Shown piece after piece: positions 44,427 to 53,921 of a DNA stretch of 64,000 nt (positions within the stretch are counted from its first letter, which is position 1; every line of letters starts with the position of its first letter). The notes under the pieces are model-generated. The model ran no database searches. It was not told the DNA's origin and worked only from the letters and a program-made list of their open reading frames with translations. Both the position numbers and the translations under genes were made by a program. The stretch covers positions 99,193-163,192 of the forward strand of contig JARWZO010000030.1 of the NCBI GenBank assembly GCA_029866325.1. Reading direction: 5' to 3'. The stretch comes from Fluviicola sp. (GTDB lineage Bacteria; Bacteroidota; Bacteroidia; Flavobacteriales_D; Crocinitomicaceae).

Positions 44427-45920
44427 ATGAAGTTTATTCTTTGTTGTGTGCTAATTGGAACAATAGCTAGGATTTTGTTCGCATTGTATCTGAATCCTTG
44501 GAATGAAGCCCCAGATCAATTGGCTTGGCAATTAACCATCAATGACGCAGCAGAGAGCGGATCATTCAGTTATAATCAATTAATTCATTATCCGAGCGAG
44601 GGTGGAAGTGTGCTTTTATCGCTCATCTCACTATTATTTAAAACAGTAAACTCGGTAATTCCAAGTTTGTCTATTGTGGCGCTTTTAGTAGATACCTTAA
44701 GCCGATTGATTCAACTACTAATCGTGAGGAAAGTGGCTGATAGTAAAGTAGCGTATTACTTTTCCATTTGGACAATCTTAAGCGTTCCTCTATTGTTTTC
44801 GTGGTCTTCGGTAAACTTTGGATTACACCATATTGCATCATTCTTGCCTTTTGTCTGTTTGCTATTGTTTTCGCGACCAATAACCAATTTCAGCCCTTGG
44901 TTGTTTGGAGCATTCTGTGGTTTGGCAATGGCATTTTCGTATGATAATCTGATCATAATTATTACGATGGTTGCCGCTATTGTTTCCGGAATTATACCTG
45001 TAACCAAGAAATTCGCTTTTCTGTTGAAATTTTTTTTAGCGCTTGGATTCTTGTTTTTGCCTCATATTCTGGCGCGAACTGTTCTCGACAACTCCTTTGA
45101 TTTAGAAGGTGCTCATTCATTTATTCGAGGAATTGGCGTGACCAATTTGATTTCAAAAGATGGATTTCAACATCTGCTTGAACTTTGGTACAAACCCTTG
45201 CCTGGCGCCTTTTTTTTATTGGGTACTGCTAGAAATTACTATCTGATTTTTCGGTTTTTGATGCTGTTTATCCTGCTGTTTACCTTTATTAAAGCGTTGA
45301 AACATTGGAATCAAATTTCATGGGTTAAGCCTATCTTTATTTTGATCATTTCCTTTCTCGTGTTATATGCGTTTAGTCCTTTTTACGAAGTATCAGGGAG
45401 TTCGGTTCATTATGTTTCCTACCGTCATTTGTGTTATGTGTTGCCTTTGATAGTCTTATTGATATTGAAAGTAGCAGTTGAATCAACTAAACGAGGTCAT
45501 TTATTGGCGAAGTTGTGGATTGTTGTGTGTATTATTGGTTCTAGTCTTTTCATGTGGAATGCCAAACCTTTTCAAACAGCAGCTTATAAACCAACTGGTT
45601 GGATTTTGGCATCGAAGTTCGGTCATGATCCTTCATTGTTAGTAAGAATTCAACGAAATGTTCCTGCATCCGATAAAAAGGAATTGTTTGAAGGTTTTGG
45701 TTGGGGAATAACTGCCGCGCTCTTTTCGCATGAAAACGATGAGGAAAAATCACTTGATGAATTAAAACGATTGATTCACCAATTTCCAAAGCAGTATAGA
45801 GCGCACGTAGTGAAGGGAGTTCAATTTGCTTTTGATCCTGCGGTAACACCAAAGCTTCCTCCAACGCTTCTGTTGAAAATCAATAAAAAGCTCGAATTGA
45901 AAACGGGGTTAAGCGATTGA
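44427..45920 (+). CDS. Polytopic membrane protein, GT-C glycosyltransferase-like
   Basis: 497 residues with roughly ten membrane helices and a soluble C-terminus of about 100 residues. The first loop carries NPWNEAPDQLAWQLTINDAA, an acidic residue position like the catalytic loop of GT-C (ArnT/PMT-type) enzymes. No closer family is recognised. The frame is open from a GTG at 44388; the ATG at 44427 (MKFILCCVLIGTIARILFAL) starts directly at the first helix. It stands alone after a 265-bp gap with no recognised feature and is convergent with the helicase gene 2 bp away. The two other GT-C-like proteins in the window are at 55979 and 58678. Confidence 0.6.
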   Translation: MKFILCCVLIGTIARILFALYLNPWNEAPDQLAWQLTINDAAESGSFSYNQLIHYPSEGGSVLLSLISLLFKTVNSVIPSLSIVALLVDTLSRLIQLLIVRKVADSKVAYYFSIWTILSVPLLFSWSSVNFGLHHIASFLPFVCLLLFSRPITNFSPWLFGAFCGLAMAFSYDNLIIIITMVAAIVSGIIPVTKKFAFLLKFFLALGFLFLPHILARTVLDNSFDLEGAHSFIRGIGVTNLISKDGFQHLLELWYKPLPGAFFLLGTARNYYLIFRFLMLFILLFTFIKALKHWNQISWVKPIFILIISFLVLYAFSPFYEVSGSSVHYVSYRHLCYVLPLIVLLILKVAVESTKRGHLLAKLWIVVCIIGSSLFMWNAKPFQTAAYKPTGWILASKFGHDPSLLVRIQRNVPASDKKELFEGFGWGITAALFSHENDEEKSLDELKRLIHQFPKQYRAHVVKGVQFAFDPAVTPKLPPTLLLKINKKLELKTGLSD

Positions 45921-45922
45921 AC

Positions 45923-48900
45923 TCACATTTCTATCCTCACCAACTCATCCTCATTCACATAGTACAACCAACCTTCAACTTCAGGAAATTTCATCAACTC
46001 CAAAGCAAATAAATACTGTGAAACTTGTGTGCGGTGTTCGGGTTTGCGTTCACCGGTTTTGAAATCGATGACCACGGTTTTGTCGGCGTGAAGGATGATT
46101 TTATCGGGGCGTAAACGCGTTTTCTGATCCAAAAGCAAAGTTTGTTCGTCGAGTTGTGTGCCGCCCGAAATGAGTTGTAAATAGGTTTCGTTGGCAAAGA
46201 GGCGAGTGGCATGCGCGTTTAATTCTGCTTGAAAAGCGGCGTCGATAGTGCCTTTCAGAATACCACGCTCTATGCTTTCTAGGGCTTGTTCCAATGTAAT
46301 GCTTTGTTCCATGATAGCATGAAATTGTTTCCCGAATCTCCGCTGTGTGTTGAGCTCGTTTTCCAATTGCTCTTCGGGCGACATGATACTGATGTGTGGA
46401 AACCACAAATAGTCGTTGAGCGAAACCGGCGTAAATGCCAAATCGTCTGTTTCCGATTCGCGTGTAATAGCCGGTGCGCTTCCGACCGTGCCAACCAACG
46501 ATTCGCCATTCACAAATTCGGGGTACAATTCACTCAGGGTCGAAAAGATATTCTTCTGTAAGGGCTGATCGCGTTTTGCCATCATCCCCATAAAGTACAA
46601 ACGATCAATCGGTCGGGTAAATGCTACGTACAAGAGGTTGATGTGATCCATGATTTCGGCATCTTTTTCTGCAGTCATAAACGGTTCGATTGCCGGCAAA
46701 ATAGCATCGGTTTTGGTGAGTGTCGACTGCAAAAAGTGATCGTTCGATTCAAAAATGTGCGCCTTTCCCTTTGGTGCTTTTACGTCGAATTTTAACGAAG
46801 GAATAATCACCACCGGAAATTCCAGACCTTTAGATTTGTGGGCAGTCATCACTTTGATCGAGTGTTTGTTTTCTGGAAGTTGCACATTGGTTTTGTAGCC
46901 TACACCATCATAAAAACTCAAGAAACTCATCAAATCTGGACCGTTGTGCAGATCGAATTGCGCAGCAATGTCCAATAATTGATGCACGTAAGCATTCTGC
47001 AATTCATCGATCTTGTAATCACGTAAGAAGTTTTGCATCAACGAAAAAATGTCTTGAAATCCTTGCGATAAATGTTGGCGATCAAACGCGGTGAGTTGTA
47101 AAAAACGTTCTCTGGAAAACACGGCTTTTTGACCTTCTTCGATCACTTCAAAACACAATTGATATGTTTCAAAGGCTTGTTGAGGAGTAAACACCCGCAA
47201 GAATAACTCCGCAAAGCGCAAGAATAACTGTCTATGTGTGGAATTATTCCGCAAACGACAAAACGCGATAACCAATTGCACGTGTTGATCCGAATTCACC
47301 AACAACGAATCGGCTGAAACCACTTGATAACCATTGTTTTTCAGGTGATTTGCATACGTGTTACAATCGGCTTTTCGTTTGGCTAGAATACAAATTTCAT
47401 GCGGTTGATAACAGTCGGCGATACACGTTTTTACCCATGATAATAAACGTTCCAATACCAATTCTTCGGCTTCGTCGTCTTTTTGAACGAGTTCGAACGT
47501 GATCAAGCCGCCTTCTTTTCCACGCGGAATTTGCGTAATCTGTTGGTAAAACGGTTTCCCCGATTCGGGCATGTGTTGTTTGAATAACTCGAAGAAGCGG
47601 TTGTTAAACTCCACAATCTCTTTTCCGGAACGCCAGTTTTCGGTCAATTCTTCCAAACGACCCATGTGTTCAAAGAAGTCCGATTTTTGTTCCACCGACG
47701 GGTTTTTCTCCGGATTGTAAATGCGGGGTAAAGCCACAAACTGTTCGGCTACTCCGTTTTTGAAACGGTAAATGGATTGTTTCGGATCGCCAACAATTAA
47801 GTTAAACTGTCCGTGACCGAGCGATTCGTGTACCAGCGGCACCAAGTTCATCCATTGCAAGCGCGACGTATCCTGAAATTCGTCCAGAAAAAAATGACGA
47901 AACCGATTACCAAGACGTTCGTAGATAAACGGCGCTTCTTCGTCTTTCACCAATTCCGAAACCAGTTTGTTGAATTCCGAAACGCGAATTACGGCATCTT
48001 TTTCACGAATATTTTCCATGAAAACTGCCAGTTCGCGCAAGATAGAAAGCAGGTAAAATTGCTTGACCTTTAGTTCCAGTTCAAAATAAACGGGTAGCAA
48101 TTTCTCCCAATAATCGCCAAACTGACGAATGGTGAAAAACGGTTCGTTTTGTCCGGATTTAGCAGCAGTTTTTTCCAAGTTCGTCAAAAAAGAATCCTTA
48201 ATCTCAAAGGCTTCCATCTTTGTTTTGGCATTTCCTTTTTCGAGAATGATTTTTTGAATCTTATTCCAGGTGGCATTTTTGTAAACAAACTCATCCGGTG
48301 ATAATCCGCTTTGTTCCAATGCCAGTTGAATACGTTGCTGCCAGCGCTGAATCTCGAGGTTGTATTCTTTATACTGAATGCGCCACAGATCGTATTCGGC
48401 TTGCGAAAATTCCTTTTCAACCAGTTTTGCAATGACCTGATAACTGCGTTCGTCGGTAAGAATTTGTGCGCTGTCCATCAAGGCGCGTTTCACATCCCAT
48501 TTTGTTTCCTCATCGAGGTTGGTGCGCGCAAAATTGATCGCCAAACGGTAAATGCGGTTTTCGGTGTTTTTATCAATCGTACTAAGCAGTTCATCCACCG
48601 CTTTTTCCAAAATTAGTTGTTCGTCGAGTACAATATCGAATTGTTCGGGCAAGTTTAGATCGCGACTAAACGAACGAATGAGCTTTAGGTTAAATTTATC
48701 AATCGTCAGCACATTGAACTCTTCATAACGATGCAGCATTTTTCGTAGAACGATCCGCGCATTTCGTTGGAGCATTGGTAATTCCTGTTCGGTCAGTAGT
48801 GCAATTTCATTAACGTATGCGCGATCATCCGCCGACGGATTACTCAACTTGTTCAAATCGCGAATAATCCGCGTTTTCATTTCGTAAGCTGCCTTATTGG

Positions 48901-49051
48901 TAAAGGTCATGGCAACGATTTGCCCCAAGTCCGCTTTTTGAGCAGATTCTTTCAGCAAGAGAACCAAATAGTTGCGCACCAGGTTGTATGTTTTTCCACT
49001 TCCGGCAGAAGCGTTCAATACAAGTAACGGACGATTGGACTCAGCAGACAT
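45923..49051 (-). CDS. UvrD/RecB-type helicase-nuclease (AddA-like)
   Basis: 1042 residues. Walker A is NASAGSGKTYNLVR near the N-terminus; motif II is FLDEFQDTSRLQW; motif III/IV region has VGDPKQSIYRFKNG; motif V/VI is VMTAHKSKGLEFPVVIIP and LYVAFTRPIDRLY. A C-terminal PD-(D/E)xK nuclease region holds RPDKIILHADKTVVIDFKTG. This is the AddA/RecB-type double-strand break resection enzyme. The usual partner (AddB) is not adjacent; the upstream gene is divergent. It starts at the ATG on 49051 (MSAESNRPLLVLNASAGSGK). Confidence 0.9.
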   Translation of the reverse strand: MSAESNRPLLVLNASAGSGKTYNLVRNYLVLLLKESAQKADLGQIVAMTFTNKAAYEMKTRIIRDLNKLSNPSADDRAYVNEIALLTEQELPMLQRNARIVLRKMLHRYEEFNVLTIDKFNLKLIRSFSRDLNLPEQFDIVLDEQLILEKAVDELLSTIDKNTENRIYRLAINFARTNLDEETKWDVKRALMDSAQILTDERSYQVIAKLVEKEFSQAEYDLWRIQYKEYNLEIQRWQQRIQLALEQSGLSPDEFVYKNATWNKIQKIILEKGNAKTKMEAFEIKDSFLTNLEKTAAKSGQNEPFFTIRQFGDYWEKLLPVYFELELKVKQFYLLSILRELAVFMENIREKDAVIRVSEFNKLVSELVKDEEAPFIYERLGNRFRHFFLDEFQDTSRLQWMNLVPLVHESLGHGQFNLIVGDPKQSIYRFKNGVAEQFVALPRIYNPEKNPSVEQKSDFFEHMGRLEELTENWRSGKEIVEFNNRFFELFKQHMPESGKPFYQQITQIPRGKEGGLITFELVQKDDEAEELVLERLLSWVKTCIADCYQPHEICILAKRKADCNTYANHLKNNGYQVVSADSLLVNSDQHVQLVIAFCRLRNNSTHRQLFLRFAELFLRVFTPQQAFETYQLCFEVIEEGQKAVFSRERFLQLTAFDRQHLSQGFQDIFSLMQNFLRDYKIDELQNAYVHQLLDIAAQFDLHNGPDLMSFLSFYDGVGYKTNVQLPENKHSIKVMTAHKSKGLEFPVVIIPSLKFDVKAPKGKAHIFESNDHFLQSTLTKTDAILPAIEPFMTAEKDAEIMDHINLLYVAFTRPIDRLYFMGMMAKRDQPLQKNIFSTLSELYPEFVNGESLVGTVGSAPAITRESETDDLAFTPVSLNDYLWFPHISIMSPEEQLENELNTQRRFGKQFHAIMEQSITLEQALESIERGILKGTIDAAFQAELNAHATRLFANETYLQLISGGTQLDEQTLLLDQKTRLRPDKIILHADKTVVIDFKTGERKPEHRTQVSQYLFALELMKFPEVEGWLYYVNEDELVRIEM

Positions 49052-49134
49052 GCACTTAATACATTGAAAAGCCGAATTTACCGAAAAGGAGAGTATTCCT
49101 GTCGAACAATTTATGATTATTCATCGTTTATACA

Positions 49135-49142
49135 TAACTTTG
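49135..49142 (+). promoter_or_regulatory. -7 element (TAACTTTG) of the mbnP-mbnH pair
   Basis: TAACTTTG, 16 bp before the ATG at 49159; supports that ATG over the in-frame TTG at 49144. Confidence 0.5.
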
Positions 49143-49158
49143 GTTGAAGTGGGAAACG

Positions 49159-49914
49159 ATGAAGTATTTTATTCTTAGTATTTGTGTTGGGTTACTTGCA
49201 GTGAGTTGCAAGAAAGAAAAGGTTGAAGAGCCGGTGGTGACTCCGGTAACTCCTCAACTTAAGGTAACCGTACAGCCTGTTTTTGGTGCTGAAAACCTCT
49301 ATATTGATTCTGTATATACAACTTCTGATGGTTGGGATGTAAAATTCACAGAGGTGAAATTTTACCTGACACATTGGGCAAACGGAGCGAATGAATTGAT
49401 TGATGTAGCTCGTTTCGATTACACTGAAAACGGAACAAAATGCTTTCAGGTAGAAGGTGATGTTGCTAATTTCGGTGCCCTTACCGGTAACATTGGCGTA
49501 TCGACAGATTACAATCACGATGATCCGTCATCCGATTTTTCGGCTGATAGTCCATTAAATATTATGAATGCCAATAACATGCATTGGTCATGGGCATCGG
49601 GTTATATTTTCGTGATTTTGGAAGGTCGCTCGGATACCATTCCTAACGGAATTCCTTTGTTTGATCACACATTTACGTATCACATCGGTTCCGATACCTA
49701 CTTAGGCTCAGAAAATTTCCCGACGGTGAATTGGACCGATGCCGGAAACGCCCTTAATACGGCAGAATTTAAACTCGACCTCAAACACATTTTTGATAAT
49801 GCGACTAACCCCATTGATGTTCGTTCGGAATACATGACGCACAGTGGTGGATCGGAAGCTGCATTGACACAAAAAGTATTGACTAATTTTCTGGAAGCGT
49901 TAACTGCCCCATGA
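49159..49914 (+). CDS. MbnP-like copper-binding lipoprotein
   Basis: 251 residues with signal MKYFILSICVGLLAVSC (lipobox L-A-V-S-C) and a KKEK stretch after it. The body is an all-beta domain; FTEVKFYLTHWANGANELID, LTGNIGVSTDYNHDDPSSDF and NANNMHWSWASGYIFVILEG are the MbnP family strings. In characterised MbnP a Trp is oxidised to kynurenine by the partner MbnH to form a copper site; the HWSWASGY segment is the likely modified region here. It overlaps the MbnH-like gene by 4 bp (ATGA). The family occurs outside methanobactin operons, as here. Confidence 0.82.
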   Translation: MKYFILSICVGLLAVSCKKEKVEEPVVTPVTPQLKVTVQPVFGAENLYIDSVYTTSDGWDVKFTEVKFYLTHWANGANELIDVARFDYTENGTKCFQVEGDVANFGALTGNIGVSTDYNHDDPSSDFSADSPLNIMNANNMHWSWASGYIFVILEGRSDTIPNGIPLFDHTFTYHIGSDTYLGSENFPTVNWTDAGNALNTAEFKLDLKHIFDNATNPIDVRSEYMTHSGGSEAALTQKVLTNFLEALTAP

Positions 49915-50990
49915 ATCGATTGTTATTCGTCATATTAGCAGGAATTGTTGTCTTTCAAGCGTGTAAGAAAGATCAGGTAGGTTACCAAACTACGCCTTAT
50001 GAATTGGCTATTCCGTCACATTTCCCGGATATGCCCATTCCGGAAGACAACCCAATGACCGAAGAGGGTGTGTTGCTTGGAAGAATGCTGTTCTACGAAA
50101 AACAATTGTCGGGCGATAATTCCATTTCGTGCGGAACATGCCATTCTCCGGAAACGGCATTCAGCGATGCGAATCAATTTTCAACAGGAATAGATGGTAT
50201 TCAGGGCAATCGAAATTCAATGGCCTTGGTTAATCTCGGTTGGCAGACGTCGTTTTTCTGGGATGGACGCTCGCATACCTTAGAAGAACAAATCCTTGAG
50301 CCTGTTCCCAATCCGATTGAAATGCATCAGACTTGGACCAAAGCAGTGGGAAAATTGAAACAAGATGTTGAATACCGCAATGCATTTTATCGTGCTTTTG
50401 GTACGGTTGATTTTGATTCGACCCATGTTTCCAAAGCCCTTGCGCAGTTTTTGCGCACCATGATTTCGGGAAATTCGAAATACGATGTCATTTACAAATA
50501 TGTCAACAGTATTCCGTTTTCGGCGCAGGATCAGCAGGTTTGGAATACCATTACTACCGATGAATTGGCCGGATATGATTTGTTTCAAAGTTTGAACGGA
50601 GCAGATTGTTTTCACTGTCATAACGGACCGCTGATGCAGGTTCAAAAATTCAGCAACAACGGTTTGGATGCGGTGTTTACCGATTTGGGAAGAGGAATAA
50701 TTACAGGAAATCCGGCGGACAACGGCAAGTTTAAAGTACCGACCCTTCGCAACATTGAATTGTCGGCGCCTTACATGCACGACGGGCGATTTGCCACTCT
50801 GGATGATGTGATTGAACATTATTCAACCGGAATTCATCAATCTGCTACCATTGACCCATTGATTGAATTTGCCAGTCAAGGAGGTGTGCAGCTCGATCCG
50901 GATCAACGATTATTATTAAAAGCGTTCTTAAAAACGCTAACAGACCAAGAATTTGTAACCAATCCTAATTTTCAACCGTTAAACCCCTAA
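49911..50990 (+). CDS. MbnH/MauG-like diheme cytochrome c peroxidase
   Basis: 359 residues. An N-terminal signal (MNRLLFVILAGIVVFQACKK) ends in a possible lipobox. Two covalent heme sites are seen: C74-G-T-C-H78 and C233-F-H-C-H237. KVPTLRNIELSAPYMHDGRF is the family string near the second heme domain. MbnH is a diheme enzyme that uses peroxide to turn a Trp of MbnP into kynurenine; a generic cytochrome c peroxidase is the alternative. Translational coupling to the MbnP-like gene supports the MbnH role. Confidence 0.85.
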   Translation: MNRLLFVILAGIVVFQACKKDQVGYQTTPYELAIPSHFPDMPIPEDNPMTEEGVLLGRMLFYEKQLSGDNSISCGTCHSPETAFSDANQFSTGIDGIQGNRNSMALVNLGWQTSFFWDGRSHTLEEQILEPVPNPIEMHQTWTKAVGKLKQDVEYRNAFYRAFGTVDFDSTHVSKALAQFLRTMISGNSKYDVIYKYVNSIPFSAQDQQVWNTITTDELAGYDLFQSLNGADCFHCHNGPLMQVQKFSNNGLDAVFTDLGRGIITGNPADNGKFKVPTLRNIELSAPYMHDGRFATLDDVIEHYSTGIHQSATIDPLIEFASQGGVQLDPDQRLLLKAFLKTLTDQEFVTNPNFQPLNP

Positions 50991-51019
50991 GGTGGGTTAC
51001 GACAGTGAAATTTAATAGA

Positions 51020-51027
51020 TACTTTTG
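51020..51027 (+). promoter_or_regulatory. -7 element (TACTTTTG)
   Basis: TACTTTTG fits TAnnTTTG; followed by GCAGCG. Initiation near 51034 favours the ATG at 51045 over that at 51036. Confidence 0.5.
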
Positions 51028-51044
51028 CAGCGATTATGGGTAGC

Positions 51045-52469
51045 ATGGTGGATGAAAGAAGATTGACGACCGAAGAAAAGGCGTTAAAGATTAATCTAAC
51101 AGGAGATATTTACGGCTGTTTTGCCGAGATTGGTGCCGGTCAGGAAGTGGCGGCCAATTTCTTTAAGGCCGGTGGAAGTTCGGGTACTATTGCGTATACG
51201 CAGTCTGCTTACGATATGAAGGTGTCGGATGCGATGTATGGTCCTGCTTCGCGGTATGTGTGCGAAGAGCGGTTGATAACGATGTTGGAAACCGAATACG
51301 ATACCTTGAGTTCCCGTTTACCGAAAAAGAAAGAAGAATCGCGCTTTTTTGCGTTCAGCAATACAGTAGAAGCATTGAACTACCACAAAACCAATCAAGG
51401 TCACGGTTGGGTGGGAATTCGTTTCCAAATGCAATTGGGCGGCGAACCCAATGATGTAATTTTGCACATTAAATTGCATGATAATTCGCACAAAGCACAG
51501 CAAGAAGCATTGGGTATTTTGGGTGTAAACCTCATTCATGCCTGTTATTTCCATAATGATGACTTGGATGAGTTTTTGACCAACCTCGTGCACCGTATTC
51601 CGCGTGACAGAGTAGAAGTGGATATGCTGCGCGTTTCAGGTCCTGACTTTGAGAACGTTGATAATCGGATTATTGCGCTCAACTTGGTGAAACGTGGTAT
51701 GACCGATGCTACCATGTTTGATTTGTGCGGAAGTGTTTTGCAACCGGCAACAGCTTTGTACAAGAAAAATATTTTATTGATGCGCGGTCGTTTCCGTCCG
51801 GTAACAAAAGTGCATATTGATATGATTGAAACCGGTTCGCGCCAGTTTTTGCAAGAAGAAGGTGTATCAGAAGACAATCTTTCGGTGATTTTCGAATTAA
51901 CCCTTAAAGACCTTACTGCCGACGGTAAAATTTCAGACAAGGACTTCATCGACAGAGCTGAGCTATTGGGCTCGCTCGGTTATACGGTAATGATTTCGAA
52001 TTACTTGAAGCATTACAAAATGGTCGACTACCTGGCTGGAATTTCGCGTGGTCAGAAAATGGGATTGATTGTGGGTGTTTACAACCTGCACACCATTTTC
52101 GATGAACGTTATTACGATAATCTCCCGGGTGGCTTGTTGGAAGCTTTCGGTCGCGGATTCGGTCACAATGTGAAACTCTTTGTTTATCCTGCCACGAATG
52201 TGGATACGGGTGAATTGTACACCTTGGAGAATATTCAAATTCCGGTTCATTTGCGTGGTTTATTGCAGTACATGGTCGATAACAACAAGATGGAAGCCAT
52301 CGAAGATTTCGATCCGAAATTGTTGCACATTCTTTCCGATGAAGTGCTATCGAAAATCAAAGCACACGCTCATAGTTGGGAAGACGATGTTCCTGAAGAT
52401 GTGGTGAAAGCGATTAAATACTTTGAGTTGTTCGGGTATGTAAAGCGCAAAGAAGTGGTTACTGTTTAA
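51045..52469 (+). CDS. Conserved cytoplasmic protein of unknown function
   Basis: 474 residues starting MVDERRLTTEEKALKINLTG. Strings IYGCFAEIGAGQEVAANFFK, FAFSNTVEALNYHKTNQGHG and LRGRFRPVTKVHIDMI-like LLMRGRFRPVTKVHIDMIE are strongly conserved in a family seen in many Bacteroidota. Such proteins are, as far as I recall, often labelled TonB-dependent receptor or nicotinate-nucleotide adenylyltransferase, but there is no signal peptide, plug, barrel or nucleotidyltransferase HxGH motif here. Alpha/beta, cytoplasmic. It has its own promoter and ends 164 bp before the WYL regulator. Function unknown. Confidence 0.75.
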   Translation: MVDERRLTTEEKALKINLTGDIYGCFAEIGAGQEVAANFFKAGGSSGTIAYTQSAYDMKVSDAMYGPASRYVCEERLITMLETEYDTLSSRLPKKKEESRFFAFSNTVEALNYHKTNQGHGWVGIRFQMQLGGEPNDVILHIKLHDNSHKAQQEALGILGVNLIHACYFHNDDLDEFLTNLVHRIPRDRVEVDMLRVSGPDFENVDNRIIALNLVKRGMTDATMFDLCGSVLQPATALYKKNILLMRGRFRPVTKVHIDMIETGSRQFLQEEGVSEDNLSVIFELTLKDLTADGKISDKDFIDRAELLGSLGYTVMISNYLKHYKMVDYLAGISRGQKMGLIVGVYNLHTIFDERYYDNLPGGLLEAFGRGFGHNVKLFVYPATNVDTGELYTLENIQIPVHLRGLLQYMVDNNKMEAIEDFDPKLLHILSDEVLSKIKAHAHSWEDDVPEDVVKAIKYFELFGYVKRKEVVTV

Positions 52470-52480
52470 CAGGATGCTTG

Positions 52481-52602
52481 ATTTTTGATGTTGGATGCGT
52501 GGTAAGTTTGAGTTCGAACCATTGTCTTTACTGCAGTTTAGAAAGGATTTTTTACTTTAGGAGAATGATTTCATCAAAAATTCAACATCCAACATTAAAA
52601 AT
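52481..52602. repeat. Imperfect intergenic palindrome with 17-bp arms
   Basis: ATTTTTGATGTTGGATG (52481-52497) is complementary, with one mismatch, to CATCCAACATTAAAAAT (52586-52602), separated by 88 bp. The right arm lies in a run of AAAAATTC-containing partial repeats (52575-52605). It occupies the gap before the WYL gene. Confidence 0.7.
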
Positions 52603-52633
52603 TCTACATTCATAATTCAAGATACCTATCGCC

Positions 52634-53644
52634 ATGCCTCAGATAAAAAATGCCCTCATACGTTTCAGAATTATAGACCGTTGCATTCGCAACCAGTACA
52701 AGCCGTATCCTTCAAAACTTGAAATGCGTGAAGCTTGTGAAGATGCGCTTTTCGGATCGGCAGACGGCGAAAACATTTGTGATTCGACCATTGAAAAGGA
52801 TCTGTTTGCCATGCGCATGGAACACGACGCTCCAATCAAATACAGCAAACGTCACCTAGGTTATTATTATACCGACCCGGTCTTTTCAATGAATGACATT
52901 CCGCTCACGGAAGACGATATTGAAGCCATTAAGTTTGCTACCAAAACATTGAGCCAATTCAAAGACATGGCCATGTTCCAACAATTCGGTTTTGCGATTG
53001 ATAAAATTGTGGACCGTGTAACGATTGCTGCTGACCCAAGTGACCAATCAATTGCCGAGTTCGTGCAATTCGATACACCGATTCGTTTGGGCGGAAGCGA
53101 ATTTTTGAGCCCTTTATTGAGTTCCATTCGCAAATCAACAGCAGTATTTTTTGATTACGAAAGTTTTCAAACACAAACCCGCAAAGCACGAAAAGTATTG
53201 CCATTATTGTTGAAAGAGTATAGCAATCGCTGGTATTTATTGAGTTATGACGTTTCTAAAGAAGCGATCATAACCTATGCGCTAGATCGTATGTTTGAAT
53301 TGCAGGAATCGGAAGAGGTGTTGCGCTGCCCAATCGATTTTAAACCGGAACAATTTTTCCGTCACGCAATCGGAATTACCGCCAGTAACGGTCAGCCCGA
53401 TGTAGTGGAGTTTAAAGCCGACAACGTTGCTGCCAAGTACATTGCTTCTCAACCGTTTCACGCAACCCAGACTGTTGTGAAAGAAGGCAAGAACAAAACG
53501 ACGTTCCAAATGACCGTTTTTGTGTCGGAAGAATTGATCAGAAGTTTATTGAGCTACGGCGGTGAAGTAGAAGTAGTAAGACCGGACGCATTACGCGAAC
53601 AATTGGCCAAACGCGCACGCGCTATCCTGGGATTCAATTATTGA
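52634..53644 (+). CDS. WYL-domain transcriptional regulator
   Basis: 336 residues. The N-terminal HTH region (about 1-70) has RFRIIDRCIRNQYKPYPSKL and STIEKDLFAMR. The WYL domain (about 150-240) is shown by VLPLLLKEYSNRWYLLSYDV and ITYALDRM. A WCX-like C-terminal dimerisation extension follows. WYL regulators bind nucleic acid ligands and often respond to DNA damage or control defence genes. No defence operon is adjacent, so the target is not apparent. Confidence 0.9.
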   Translation: MPQIKNALIRFRIIDRCIRNQYKPYPSKLEMREACEDALFGSADGENICDSTIEKDLFAMRMEHDAPIKYSKRHLGYYYTDPVFSMNDIPLTEDDIEAIKFATKTLSQFKDMAMFQQFGFAIDKIVDRVTIAADPSDQSIAEFVQFDTPIRLGGSEFLSPLLSSIRKSTAVFFDYESFQTQTRKARKVLPLLLKEYSNRWYLLSYDVSKEAIITYALDRMFELQESEEVLRCPIDFKPEQFFRHAIGITASNGQPDVVEFKADNVAAKYIASQPFHATQTVVKEGKNKTTFQMTVFVSEELIRSLLSYGGEVEVVRPDALREQLAKRARAILGFNY

Positions 53645-53898
53645 GAGTATGCGGCTACATCTGTGACGCGGTAGTTTGAAGCAGCAGTTTCGGGTGAATG
53701 TGTCTTTTATTTTCAGAATTAGATTTTTGTTTTTTTTAGCGTTCGTAATATTTCCAAGTTGCATTTATTACTTGAATCTATGATTGGCGAATTTTCATAT
53801 TTTAAAATTCCCAATCATTATTTTGGTTTTTCAATCGAAAAAAACACGCTGTTTTCTAATCTGACTAGTTAATAAAGAAGTCTACTCGGTGCTTTTTT

Positions 53899-53906
53899 TA
53901 TCTTTG
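53899..53906 (+). promoter_or_regulatory. -7 element (TATCTTTG) of the paaG-paaH-like pair
   Basis: TATCTTTG followed by CCCC; 15 bp before the ATG at 53922. The 277-bp gap upstream holds nothing else that I recognise. Confidence 0.6.
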
Positions 53907-53921
53907 CCCCAAAAGAAATTC

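Noticed and set aside
52505..52530. tRNA-like GAGTTCGAACC string
   Set aside because: No matching acceptor, D or anticodon stems around it.
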